The notes: generated from the letters alone by a model not told the origin. 64,000 nucleotides of DNA from Botrimarina mediterranea (GCF_007753265.1 NZ_CP036349.1:5578862-5642861); one strand, 5' to 3'; positions 9,211 through 17,713 are shown, numbered from the stretch's first letter. A program made the numbers and translations.

Positions 9211-9353
9211 GGCGGCGCCGAAAGTTTACGTCACCACTGGCCGGCGTGCGGATCAAGAGCGACCTAAGCTTGCCGTGTGTCGCGCTGCGCCCGCACCGGG
9301 CCGGTTGTGACGGTTGTATCGCCCTGGCTAACAACCTCCGCTGGCAACCCTCG

Positions 9354-9800
9354 ATGACCCGTCTTCGCTCGTCCGTCCGCCTTGCGATCGTCGCCCTCAC
9401 TCTCGGGGTTCCCTCGGTCGGCTGCTTCAACAGCGAGAAGCTCGTCGAGCGCGTCCGTAACAACGCCATCCGCACCCGCATCGACGAAGTGAAGCTTGGC
9501 CAGTACCGCGTCACCCTGCCGCGGAACCCGCAGACGGGCGAGATGGCCGAGGTCGACGTCAAAGTCTACGGCGAGACGCTGCGCTACAAGATCAACGAGA
9601 TCGAAGACGAACTAAAGTCTCGGGCGCCGGAGATCGAGGACCGCACGCTGCAGGTCCTCCGAGAGACCAGCCGCGAAGAACTCGCCGACCCAAATCTCGT
9701 CACCCTGCGTGAACGGCTCTTGACGTCGATGAACGAGGTTCTGACCGGCGCGCCGCTGAAGTCGATTGGTTTCTATCAGGTGCGTTTCGTGCGCCACTGA
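9354..9800 (+). CDS. FliL-like lipoprotein, divergent third copy
   Basis: A 148-residue protein with a signal peptide ending in SVGC (Cys24), an acceptable but weak lipobox. The mature part has LGQYRVTLP, a strand (AEVDVKVYGETLRY), a helix (SRAPEIEDRTLQVLRETS), then ELADPNLVTLRERLLTSMN and a terminal strand (IGFYQVRFVRH). These elements align with the two proteins on the opposite strand. In-frame codons extend upstream to a GTG at 9246, but the ATG at 9354 places the signal peptide correctly at the N-terminus. Confidence 0.68.
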   Translation: MTRLRSSVRLAIVALTLGVPSVGCFNSEKLVERVRNNAIRTRIDEVKLGQYRVTLPRNPQTGEMAEVDVKVYGETLRYKINEIEDELKSRAPEIEDRTLQVLRETSREELADPNLVTLRERLLTSMNEVLTGAPLKSIGFYQVRFVRH

Positions 9801-9986
9801 GGCGGGGGGCGTCTCCGTCTTCCCCAAGATTCTGCGCCCCCCCGTGTCGGGGTCGGTCCTGTTTTCTTGATAGGCCATCCGTTGTAGGCCGCTCCCCGTG
9901 ACCAGTGCGTCGCGAGCCGTGACGGCCGGGCTGGCGAACCCCAAGTGAGCTTGGCGCCGTGACACATCGCATCAAGGGTGAATCCA

Positions 9987-10604
9987 ATGACTCCGTTTAC
10001 AACGACAGGACTTCTCCAATTCGTTGCCGCACTCTCGTTGATCGCCGCGTCTTCCGCGTCCTCCGTGGCGGGAATCCTTCATGGCCATGCGGCGGCCTAC
10101 GGCGGCGTTACCGGTTCGGTCCCGTTCAACAACGGGGTCGGTGTCAGCGGCGTCATTGATTTCGCGGTCTTCACAGCCGCCGATTTCAACGCCAACTTCG
10201 CCGGCCTGGGTTACGTGCCCGGCGACGCGTTTGTCTATGCCTACCAGGTCGAGGCGACCGGGCCCGAGGGGCTGTCTGCCGAGATCATCGGCGTCAACAA
10301 CCCCGCGAACACGATCGGCACATTCGACATCGGCGACCAAGACGCGGCGTCGGCCTCGTTCACGCCCAACGCCCGTTGGTTGTTCGCGCCGGAGATCGCC
10401 ACGGGCCTGACCAGTTGGGGCTTGGCGTTTTCGTCTCCCAATCTGCCGATTGTCGGCGCGTCACTCACCATCGGCGGCGGCACGCAAGCCCTGATCGCCG
10501 GCGTCCCAACACCGGGACCGATCTCGATCCCCGAGCCCAGCGCGCTGCTCCTGCTGACGAGCGGCGCCCTGGCGGCCCCCCTCTCACGCCGCGCTCGGGC
10601 GTAA
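9987..10604 (+). CDS. PEP-CTERM secreted protein
   Basis: A 205-residue exported protein. A signal peptide covers about 1-29. The body is strand-rich, without known catalytic motifs. The C-terminus is a classic PEP-CTERM tag: PEPSALLLL, a hydrophobic stretch, then the basic end SRRARA. In bacteria with an exosortase such tags direct sorting to the envelope. The ATG at 9987 is chosen because AAGGGTG lies 6 bp upstream. It is a tandem paralogue of the next gene: both share a [Y]xYQ strand near the middle and WGLAFSSP / LLMFSSP late in the body. A hairpin terminator follows. Confidence 0.88.
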   Translation: MTPFTTTGLLQFVAALSLIAASSASSVAGILHGHAAAYGGVTGSVPFNNGVGVSGVIDFAVFTAADFNANFAGLGYVPGDAFVYAYQVEATGPEGLSAEIIGVNNPANTIGTFDIGDQDAASASFTPNARWLFAPEIATGLTSWGLAFSSPNLPIVGASLTIGGGTQALIAGVPTPGPISIPEPSALLLLTSGALAAPLSRRARA

Positions 10605-10607
10605 AGC

Positions 10608-10640
10608 GGTTGGGGGACCGGCCCGCCCCAACCTCCCTTC
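10608..10640 (+). terminator. Hairpin terminator after the PEP-CTERM gene
   Basis: GGTTGGGGG (10608-10616) pairs with CCCCAACC (10626-10633) and is followed by a pyrimidine-rich run (TCCCTTCCTGTTC). It starts a few bases after the stop codon. The T-run is weak. Confidence 0.45.
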
Positions 10641-10784
10641 CTGTTCGCTCCTAATTCCAAGCGAGTCCCACGTCAGTTGCTAGACGATGGACCCGTGCCG
10701 GTCGGGCTGCGCGCCGAGCGCGGTCGACTCGATCGAGGTTGCTGCTTCCACCCAATTCTCAACAACCAAGCGGAATCATCTACC

Positions 10785-11498
10785 ATGTCACTCTCTCGCA
10801 TGCATCGCCCGCTCGTTCTGAGCCTCGCGACTCTCGGCGTGCTATTGATCAGTCACGCCGCGGGCGCGGGACCGCTCGCCACGACCAGCCGCGCCCTCAA
10901 TGATGGGTTCGGCCCCGACGCCGGTCGTTGGCGGGGATCGGTCTCCATCGCCGGCGCCGCCTTCGGCGACACGCTCGAGGCCGAGGTCGATTGGGCCGCC
11001 TTCGGGCCCGGACAGTTCCAGCAGTTCTTGGACGACAACAGCTACCCGGGCGCCGACCCCTCCGGCGCGAACGAGGTGCTCTACGTCTATCAGATCGTCT
11101 CGGTGACGAACGCCAACCCGGGCGTCGACACGCTCACCGTCGGCGTCGATCCCGCCGATGGCCGCGGCGCTGTCTCGGCGCCGAGCTACCTGCCGTTGGG
11201 CCTCGCCAATGAAATGGCTCCCACCGGCGGCGGCGACAACACCACCTCGATGGATTGGTTCTTCCAAAACGCCGAGCTGCAGGCGGGCGACGTCAGCGGG
11301 CTCTTGATGTTCAGCAGCCCTTTCATGCCCGAGTACGACTTCCTGCAAGTCAACTCGGGCTTGGCGGGGCCCGTCGTCTCGCCGCTGGTCGCCAGCCCCA
11401 GCGATCGCCCCTTCGAGGTGAATGTTCCCGAGCCAAGCGCAGTAGCGCTGGCCTTGGCGTGCACGGCGGCGGTGCTCGGCTGCAAACGGCGGCGTTGA
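10785..11498 (+). CDS. PEP-CTERM secreted protein, paralogue of the preceding gene
   Basis: A 237-residue exported protein with a signal peptide (about 1-27) and the C-terminal tag VPEPSAVALALAC..., ending KRRR. The body again resembles the preceding protein in the YVYQIVSV strand and the LLMFSSPF segment, so the pair probably arose by duplication. The start is the ATG at 10785; the frame is open upstream, but that part is not protein-like. No function can be given beyond envelope sorting by an exosortase encoded elsewhere. Confidence 0.85.
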   Translation: MSLSRMHRPLVLSLATLGVLLISHAAGAGPLATTSRALNDGFGPDAGRWRGSVSIAGAAFGDTLEAEVDWAAFGPGQFQQFLDDNSYPGADPSGANEVLYVYQIVSVTNANPGVDTLTVGVDPADGRGAVSAPSYLPLGLANEMAPTGGGDNTTSMDWFFQNAELQAGDVSGLLMFSSPFMPEYDFLQVNSGLAGPVVSPLVASPSDRPFEVNVPEPSAVALALACTAAVLGCKRRR

Positions 11499-11538
11499 AT
11501 CTCGTTCGCTGTCGCTTGGTGACGAACACCCTGGCGAA

Positions 11539-13209
11539 CTACGGCGCTGACGGTAGCGGTCCGAATCCCCGGGGCGGTCCCCCCCGACCGAAGTCGGGAC
11601 CGAAGTCTCGCCCGCGGCGTGGGCCCTCGCCGTCGCGCGGGCCGTCGAACGGCGGCCCGCCGCGTAAGTCGAACTCCCGGGGGAATGGGCCGCCCCCCAT
11701 CTCCGGCGTGCTCAGCGCGTCGCGGAACTCGTCCGTCGGCGCCAGCAGCATCCGATCCATCGTCGTCGAGTCGAGCCGCGCGAACGCCGTCGGCAGATCG
11801 TCTTTGACGAAGGTCTGACCGATCAAGTGATTCAAGCGCCGCGCGAGCTCTTTGTCGTCTTCCGCCGATTGCAGCGAGGCGGCCGCGTCGGCGGGCAAGG
11901 ACTTCTCGAGTTCCGTCACCCAACCACGCCAGCTATCGCGGACGAGGTCCTGCAACTTCTCGCCCCCCGGCAGCCGGTCGAAGCGGCCGCGTCGCATGCC
12001 CCGGCCGGCGATCCTATCGGTAGCGCCGAACAATAGCACCTTGGGTTGGCGCTTGAAGAACTCCGTCATGCCCTGCTCGATCTCACGCATCCCGCGCTCG
12101 AACCGCTCGTCGCCGCGCCCTTCGCCACGGCCACCTCGACGGTCATCGCCACGCCCGTCATCGCGCCCATCATTACGGTCGTCGTCGCGGCCTTCGCCCC
12201 GCCTGGCGGCGAAACCCTCGCGCAGAGCGGCGACGAACTGGTCGCCGACCTTGCGGTAGCTCTCACTCTCCGTGAGTCGGTCGATGGCGTCCCGGAACGC
12301 GGCGACCTCGGCGCCCGTCAGGTCGAGCTTCGCGTCGTGCGCCCAGCGGCGCGCCTCACGATCGACCACGCGCAGCCGCTCGTCGGTCGTCAACTGCCGC
12401 AGCCGGGCCTGCTCCGACGCAGGCAACCGCCCGACCATCGCCTCGTACGCCAGCGCCGTCTCGCGCAGCTCGACGGCGTCGGGCGCGGCGGCGAGGGCGT
12501 CGTTGAACTGCCGCAGCGACGCTTGCTTACCCGCGGGCCGGCTCTGGTACTCCGCGACGCGGGCGTTGACGCTCGTCAACTCGGCGGGCGACAACGTCTC
12601 GACCCACTGGCGACGCTCGGGCGTCGAAGCCGCGGTGACCGTCGCCCAACTCGCGGCGGCGGATTCGACGCTCTCGTCGCGGAACTCCTCGAGACCCTTG
12701 TTGTCGCCGGCGTCGAGCTTCGTGAGAAACTCGAGCGACCCCACTTGCTCCAGCGCCGCCGCGTGCAGAGCCACCGGGAGGTCCGCCATCGCGCGGCGTT
12801 CGGGCGCCGTCACCGCGGCGAGCGTCAGCATCGCGCCCCCGGCGACGCCGATTAGCGAAGCCACCACCCACACCGGGATGCGGACGCGCGGCGTCTTGAG
12901 GAGGCGGCGCGGCTCGTCAACGCCGCGCGGTTCTTTGGCCAACGAGGCCGCCGTCACCGCGGCCATCTCGATCGTCGAGCGGGTGAACGTGGGCGACGCG
13001 GTCGAGCGTGGCAACACGTCCAGCGCGTTCCACACACGGTCGAGCGACTGCAACCGTTGCCGCGTCGCGGCGTCGCTGGCCAGCATCGATTCGACGCGCT
13101 CGCACTCCTCGGCCGAGAGTTGCCCGTCGAGATAGGCCACAAGCACCTCGTCGGGGCCGTTAGCCGCGCCGTTGATCTCGTCGTCGGTGTGGTTGTCATC
13201 GGGTCTCAT
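11539..13209 (-). CDS. Membrane anti-sigma-factor-like protein, partner of the ECF sigma factor
   Basis: A 556-residue protein. Residues 15-60 resemble the N-terminal helical domain of anti-sigma factors (LVAYLDGQLSAEECERVES), but the Cys/His zinc ligands of the zf-HC2 type are absent. One membrane segment at about 113-135 follows (VWVVASLIGVAGGAMLTLAA), then about 400 extracytoplasmic residues. Near residues 340-370 is a low-complexity Asp/Arg/Gly-rich run. The C-terminus is also Gly/Pro/Arg-rich. Its start overlaps the sigma-factor stop (ATGA at 13206-13209), which implies translational coupling and supports the role. No regulated proteolysis site can be identified. Confidence 0.75.
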   Translation of the reverse strand: MRPDDNHTDDEINGAANGPDEVLVAYLDGQLSAEECERVESMLASDAATRQRLQSLDRVWNALDVLPRSTASPTFTRSTIEMAAVTAASLAKEPRGVDEPRRLLKTPRVRIPVWVVASLIGVAGGAMLTLAAVTAPERRAMADLPVALHAAALEQVGSLEFLTKLDAGDNKGLEEFRDESVESAAASWATVTAASTPERRQWVETLSPAELTSVNARVAEYQSRPAGKQASLRQFNDALAAAPDAVELRETALAYEAMVGRLPASEQARLRQLTTDERLRVVDREARRWAHDAKLDLTGAEVAAFRDAIDRLTESESYRKVGDQFVAALREGFAARRGEGRDDDRNDGRDDGRGDDRRGGRGEGRGDERFERGMREIEQGMTEFFKRQPKVLLFGATDRIAGRGMRRGRFDRLPGGEKLQDLVRDSWRGWVTELEKSLPADAAASLQSAEDDKELARRLNHLIGQTFVKDDLPTAFARLDSTTMDRMLLAPTDEFRDALSTPEMGGGPFPREFDLRGGPPFDGPRDGEGPRRGRDFGPDFGRGGPPRGFGPLPSAP

Positions 13210-13895
13210 CGCGAGCCCCCCTCGACGCTGCCGAGTTCTTGCGTCATCGCGTCGGCGCCCGTGAGTCCGCCGACCGCTTCACCGCGTTCGATGTAGGGGC
13301 CCAGCGTCTGACGCAGCTTCTCCCGCGCGCGGGCGAGCAGCGACTTGACCCCTTTGTCGGTCATGCCAAGCACCTCGCCGATCTCCACGTAGTCCATGTT
13401 CTCGAACTTCGCCAGCAAGACCGCGGTGCGTTGCCGCTCGCTGAGCGTGGCGATCGCCGCCTGGACCGCGTCGCACAGCTCGGTGCGGTCGGCCTGGCGG
13501 GTGGGCATCGCCGAGCTCGCCGCCGTGGGATGCGGCGCCGCGGCGCCGGTCTCGTCGGGCGACTGCGCGGCGAGTCGCACTTCCTTCTTCCGCGACAGGC
13601 CCCGCAGCGAGTTCAGCGCCAGGTTGCCCGCGATCGTGAATAGCCACGTCGAAAACTTAGCGCCCGGCTCGTAGCGGTGGCGGGCCTTGTAGACGCGGAG
13701 GAAGGTCTCTTGGGCCAGCTCCTCGGCCAGCTCACGGCGTCCGACCTGATACGTCAGCACCGAGACGAGCCGGTCCTGGTGCCGGTTCACCAGCTCGGCG
13801 AACGCCGCGGCGTCGTCGTCCCGCACGCGCAGCATCAGCCGCACGTCCGGGTCGGATTCGGTGTAGCGGCGGATCGTGGTGTCGCTGACAGCCAA
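13206..13895 (-). CDS. ECF-family RNA polymerase sigma factor
   Basis: A 229-residue alternative sigma factor. Region 2 lies at about 28-95 (DDDAAAFAELVNRHQDRLVS ... FSTWLFTIAGNLALN), recognising the -10 element. Region 4 is at about 155-210 with the helix-turn-helix MDYVEIGEVLGMTDKGVKSL. The start is a TTG at 13895, supported by AGGGAG 7 bp upstream on the minus strand; no earlier ATG would keep region 2 intact. It is coupled by a 4-bp overlap to the anti-sigma-like gene, a typical two-gene switch for envelope signals. Confidence 0.93.
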   Translation of the reverse strand: MAVSDTTIRRYTESDPDVRLMLRVRDDDAAAFAELVNRHQDRLVSVLTYQVGRRELAEELAQETFLRVYKARHRYEPGAKFSTWLFTIAGNLALNSLRGLSRKKEVRLAAQSPDETGAAAPHPTAASSAMPTRQADRTELCDAVQAAIATLSERQRTAVLLAKFENMDYVEIGEVLGMTDKGVKSLLARAREKLRQTLGPYIERGEAVGGLTGADAMTQELGSVEGGSR

Positions 13896-14074
13896 GAGCG
13901 TTCTCCCTGGTCTGTCAGCTTAACCCCGCGGGGTGGGGAACGGCGCCGAGAAAAAGGGCGTTCGCCAATGACGAAATCCGAATGACGAATGACGAATCTG
14001 CCGGAGGGATCCGCTACAGTTGCGCTGTGCGGGACTTTTCTACTGCCCACTGCCGACCGCCACTGCCCACTCGG

Positions 14075-14830
14075 CTACAGCAACGAGTCGAGCAACAGCC
14101 GCAGCTTCCGCACCTCTGGCGGGTGCTCCAGCCCTTCCATCGGCGTCATGTGGATCGACAGGGCTCGGCGGTATTTGACGCGCTGCAGCTGCGTGATCAG
14201 CTTGCCGTAGTCGATCTCGCCCTGGCCGACGCGGACCTGGTACTCGTCCTTGGTGCTGTCGCGCAGGTGCGTGTGGCGGACGAACGGGAGCAGCTTGTCG
14301 ATCGCTTTGCCCTTGTGCGGCCCCGTGGTGTAGCAGCTCGGGTCGAGCGCCAGGCCGAGGCCCTTCACGTGGTTGCAGAACACGGCGGCCGTCTCGAGGT
14401 CCTGCGTCATGCAATCGACCTGCGTCTTCAGGGCCACCACGGCGCCTTCCAGCGCCGCCAGCGCGACCATCTTCTTCAGCTTCTCGATCTCTTCGTTGAA
14501 CGGCGTCCCCAGCGGCGAGCTGGGCACGACAATCGTCACCACCTTCAGCGCCTTGGCGAGTTTGCAGATCGCCTCGAACTCGTCGAGCACCGCGGGGCCC
14601 TCGGCGTCGCTCTGGATGCTTAGCGCGGCGATGTCCATCCGGGCGGTCGAGCCGCAGCGCTTGATCGCGTTATCGGTGTCGGCGAGCACCTCCGAGGGCT
14701 TCATCCAGCCGCCGGGCGCCGACTCGTTGAGAGCCAGTTCGACCGAGGTGAACCCCAGGTCGATCAGTAGCTCGAGGACGGCTTCATTGCTGCGATCGGG
14801 GAAACACTCCGTCGAGGCGGTGACAAACAC
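14075..14830 (-). CDS. Sugar phosphate isomerase/epimerase family protein (TIM barrel)
   Basis: A 251-residue cytoplasmic protein of the xylose-isomerase-like TIM-barrel superfamily (AP_endonuc_2). Visible family features are the first strand followed by LLIDLGFTSVELAL, the strand with VALKTQVDC, LGLALDPSCY, and the late strand HTHLRDS with metal-binding His/Asp character. The substrate cannot be told. It starts at a GTG (14830), well supported by AAGGAG 8 bp upstream. It stands alone, flanked by repeats. Confidence 0.8.
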   Translation of the reverse strand: MFVTASTECFPDRSNEAVLELLIDLGFTSVELALNESAPGGWMKPSEVLADTDNAIKRCGSTARMDIAALSIQSDAEGPAVLDEFEAICKLAKALKVVTIVVPSSPLGTPFNEEIEKLKKMVALAALEGAVVALKTQVDCMTQDLETAAVFCNHVKGLGLALDPSCYTTGPHKGKAIDKLLPFVRHTHLRDSTKDEYQVRVGQGEIDYGKLITQLQRVKYRRALSIHMTPMEGLEHPPEVRKLRLLLDSLL

Positions 14831-14967
14831 GCTGTACGCTCCTTCTTCGATGCTGACACGCTAGCAGAGAACCCGCGGCCACAAACCTCGCCCGGACCCC
14901 TTAGCCCGGAAAGCCTACCGGGCTTCGCCCCGAAGGGGCAAGGTCGGGAGCGGGGCGAGCAACTCCT

Positions 14968-15043
14968 GGCGAGCCGGCAACGTTGGTCGTCGGTGGGCGC
15001 CTTGTACCAGCGTTCCACCGACGACTAACGTCGCCGGCTCGCC
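14968..15043. repeat. 76-bp palindromic repeat, GAGCCGGC family
   Basis: The left arm (14968-14996) and right arm (15015-15043) are near-perfect reverse complements built on GGCGAGCCGGC and GTCGTCGGTGG. The same palindrome occurs at 23564-23653 inside the hemD-hemE reading frame, and a partial arm at 59643-59675. The gap 14831-15134 holds no gene; apart from this element I see only SppA's ribosome binding site GGAAG at its right end. Confidence 0.9.
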
Positions 15044-15134
15044 GCAACTCGTGGGAGGTGAGTCTGTCCGTTGGTGACAGCGTCCACCGCCCGTAGACTA
15101 AAGGCCCCACTCCTACGCTCTCGGAAGACGCCAG

Positions 15135-16208
15135 ATGAACGACGCCCCCGCCTCGCCAAACGCTCCCACTCCCGCGCCCCAGTACATCCTCCAACCCCGA
15201 GAAAGCCTCTTCGGGCGCTTCGGCAAGCTGCTGCTGGTCGTGCTCGTCTTCTGTATCATCTCGATGATGGGGATGGCCTCGCAGATGCAGGAGTACTTCG
15301 GCGACGGCCGCGGCCCACGCGAGCGCTTCCACTCGCTGAGCCGGACCGCGACCAACAAGATTGCGGTTGTCCACGTCAGCGGCGCCATCATGGAAGGGGA
15401 CGACTTCGTCGAGAAGCAATTCGAAGCCATCGAGAAGGACGACTCGGTGAAGGCCGTCGTCCTGCGGATCGACTCCCCCGGCGGCACCGTCACCTACAGC
15501 GACCGGCTCTTCCACCAAGCGAAGAAGCTACGCGAAGAGCGGGACCTGCCGATGGTCGTCAGCATGGGGAGCCTGTGCGCGTCGGGCGGCTATTACCTGG
15601 CGATGGCCGTCGGCGACCAAGAGAACGCCATCTACGCCGAGCCCACCACCTGGACCGGGTCGATCGGCGTGGTGATCCCTAACTACAACTTCTCGCGCAC
15701 GATGAATATGTACGGGGCACAAGACCTGTCGGTCGTCAGCGGCGAGCTCAAGCTGATGGGGAGCCCCACCAAGCCCCGCACCGAAGAGGAGACCGAGGTC
15801 CTGCAGGAACTCGTGGACATCACGTTCGAGGGCTTTAAGGACGTGGTCCGTGAAGGCCGGCCCAAGTTCGCCGCCGACGACGAAGCGCTCGACGCCGTCG
15901 CCACCGGACAAGTCTTCACCGCCAAGCAAGCGATCGACAACGGCCTCGTCGATTCTATCGGCTTCCTCGAAGCCGCCATCGACCGCGCGATGCAGCTGGC
16001 GAACCTCTCGCCCACGACGGCCCGCGCCGTCGAGTACGAAGCCCGCCGCACGCCGATCGAACAGTTCCTCAACGCCAGCGCCCCAGAACAACCCGCCACC
16101 AACGGCGTCGACCTGCGGGCGCTTGATCTCCAAACATTAGTCGAACTGTCGTCCCCCCGGGCCTATTTCCTCAGCACGATGGCCCCCGTCCTGCTGCGAT
16201 CGAATTGA
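15135..16208 (+). CDS. sppA: Signal peptide peptidase SppA-type serine protease (family S49)
   Basis: A membrane-anchored protease that degrades cleaved signal peptides. It has 357 residues. One membrane segment lies at about 31-49. The S49 domain follows: VHVSGAIMEGD, VVLRIDSPGGTV and the nucleophile in SLCASGGYYLA (Ser150). Lys206 in SGELKLMGS is the likely general base of the Ser/Lys dyad. The domain LDAVATGQVFTAKQAIDNGL is also typical. Length fits the short, single-domain SppA of Gram-positive type. GGAAG lies 8 bp before the ATG. Its TGA abuts a large palindrome. Confidence 0.93.
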   Translation: MNDAPASPNAPTPAPQYILQPRESLFGRFGKLLLVVLVFCIISMMGMASQMQEYFGDGRGPRERFHSLSRTATNKIAVVHVSGAIMEGDDFVEKQFEAIEKDDSVKAVVLRIDSPGGTVTYSDRLFHQAKKLREERDLPMVVSMGSLCASGGYYLAMAVGDQENAIYAEPTTWTGSIGVVIPNYNFSRTMNMYGAQDLSVVSGELKLMGSPTKPRTEEETEVLQELVDITFEGFKDVVREGRPKFAADDEALDAVATGQVFTAKQAIDNGLVDSIGFLEAAIDRAMQLANLSPTTARAVEYEARRTPIEQFLNASAPEQPATNGVDLRALDLQTLVELSSPRAYFLSTMAPVLLRSN

Positions 16209-16405
16209 AAGTCCCGGAGGGACGGCAGCGCGTAGCCAGGGGCGCAAGCCCCTGGTAGTGCGGCGTCAAGAACGAAAGCCCCGGAGGGGCGGCAGCAACT
16301 CAATTAGAATGAGTCGCTGCCGCCCCTCCGGGGCTTGCTATGATGGGTTCTCACTACTTCCAGGGGCTTGCGCCCCTGACTACACGCTGCCGCCCCTCCG
16401 GGGCT
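16209..16405. repeat. Nested ~200-bp palindrome in the rlmN leader
   Basis: The outer arms carry GTCCCGGAGGGACGGCAGCG / CGCTGCCGCCCCTCCGGGGC. Next come CAGGGGCGCAAGCCCCTGG blocks, and an inner pair GCCCCGGAGGGGCGGCAGC flanks the centre near 16305. Each block is itself a short palindrome, so the whole is a palindrome of palindromes. It begins next to the sppA stop and ends 6 bp before the rlmN start. Confidence 0.88.
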
Positions 16406-16411
16406 CACGAG

Positions 16412-17533
16412 ATGCCCGCCCCCCACCTGCTCGACGACATCGACGCCGCCCTCGCGGCCGCTTGCCAGCGGCTTGCGCTGCCGGCGTATCGCGCGAAGCA
16501 GGTGCGGAAGTGGCTGCTCGAAAAGCGCGCCCAGGGCTGGGACACGATGACCGACCTCCCCAAAGCGCTGCGCACGCAGCTCGAGGGGGAGTTTCAGCTC
16601 TGGACCGCCGAGGTCGCCAAGCACACCGCCGCCGACGACGGCACCGAAAAACTCTTGCTGCAACTTGCCGGGGGCGGCCGCATCGAGTGCGTGCTGCTGC
16701 GCGAGAATATCGGCAAGCGCGCCAAAGAAGTCGAAAGCCCCGCGTCCCTGGCGCCCGAAGGACGACGTCGCACCATGTGCATCAGCACGCAGGTCGGCTG
16801 CGCGATGGGCTGCGTCTTCTGCGCCAGCGGCCTCGACGGCGTCGATCGCAACCTCACTACCGGCGAGATCGTCGAGCAAGTCCTCCGCCTCCAGCACCGC
16901 CTCGGTCCCGAAGAGCGGCTCAGCCACCTCGTCGTCATGGGCATGGGCGAACCGCTGGCGAATCTCGACAACCTCCTCCCCGCGCTGAACGAAGTAAGCC
17001 GGCCCGACGGCTTGGGCATTAGCCCGCGACGGATCACGATCTCAACGGTCGGCCTGCCGCCCGCGATCCGCAAGCTCGCGCGCTCCGAGGACGGCAGCCG
17101 CTACCGTCTCGCTATCTCGCTGCACGCGCCGAACGACGAGCTGCGCAACCGCATCGTCCCGGTCAACAAGAACATCGGCGTCGAAGCCGTTATGGCCGCG
17201 GCAGACGATTACTACGAAGTCAGCGGCCGGCGGTTGACGTTCGAGTACGTGCTGCTCGCCGAACTCAACGACCAGCCCGAGCACGCCCACCAACTCGTCG
17301 GCCTGCTCAAGTCGCGCAACGCGCTGCTGAACGTGATCCCTTACAACCCGGTCGAGGGACTGCCCTACCGCACGCCGACGATGGAGGCGCAGCAGCGGTT
17401 CCGCACGATCCTCGAAACGGGCGGCGTCGAGGTGCGCTTCCGCCACCGCAAAGGCGACAAGATCAACGCCGCCTGCGGCCAACTCCGCCGCAGCACACCG
17501 CCAAGCGTCGTGCCCATAACATCGAATCTGTAG
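16412..17533 (+). CDS. rlmN: 23S rRNA (adenine2503-C2)-methyltransferase RlmN
   Basis: A radical-SAM enzyme that methylates C2 of A2503 in 23S rRNA (and A37 of some tRNAs). It has 373 residues. The iron-sulfur ligands are Cys130, Cys134 and Cys137 (CAMGCVFC). The two catalytic cysteines are Cys123 (TMCISTQ) and Cys355 (NAACGQL), with the spacing seen in E. coli. MGMGEPLAN and SLHAPND are family motifs. The ATG at 16412 is used because the earlier frame lies in the palindrome. The TAG stop at 17531-17533 is formed by the first bases of the next palindromic repeat. Confidence 0.97.
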   Translation: MPAPHLLDDIDAALAAACQRLALPAYRAKQVRKWLLEKRAQGWDTMTDLPKALRTQLEGEFQLWTAEVAKHTAADDGTEKLLLQLAGGGRIECVLLRENIGKRAKEVESPASLAPEGRRRTMCISTQVGCAMGCVFCASGLDGVDRNLTTGEIVEQVLRLQHRLGPEERLSHLVVMGMGEPLANLDNLLPALNEVSRPDGLGISPRRITISTVGLPPAIRKLARSEDGSRYRLAISLHAPNDELRNRIVPVNKNIGVEAVMAAADDYYEVSGRRLTFEYVLLAELNDQPEHAHQLVGLLKSRNALLNVIPYNPVEGLPYRTPTMEAQQRFRTILETGGVEVRFRHRKGDKINAACGQLRRSTPPSVVPITSNL

Positions 17534-17614
17534 GAGGCGTCTCCGACGCCGATTGCGCGCACCACGCCGCAAAGGTACGGAGCGCTTAATCGGCGTCGGG
17601 GACGCCTCCTTTAC
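17530..17614. repeat. Palindromic repeat, GGAGGCGTC family, copy 2
   Basis: This has the same stem as 4960-5042 (GTAGGAGGCGTCTCCGACGC) with a slightly decayed loop. It overlaps the last codon and stop of rlmN. Confidence 0.9.
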
Positions 17615-17628
17615 GAAGTGAAACGACT

Positions 17629-17713
17629 GTGGGAGGGGTCTCCAGACCCCGATGACGCGCACCATGCCGTTTCGGAATGGATACCGTCATCGGGGTCTGG
17701 AGACCCCTCCCAC
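17629..17713. repeat. Palindromic repeat, GGAGGCGTC family, copy 3 with altered stem
   Basis: The outer stem is GTGGGAGGGGTCTCCAGACC, different from copies 1 and 2, but the inner segment ACGCGCACCATGCCGTTTCG is shared with copy 1. Both arms changed together, which keeps the pairing. It lies in tandem with copy 2, 15 bp apart. Confidence 0.88.

Noticed and set aside
4960-17713. GGAGGCGTC palindromes as Rho-independent terminators
   Set aside because: No T-run follows them, and one lies between two genes that must be co-expressed.
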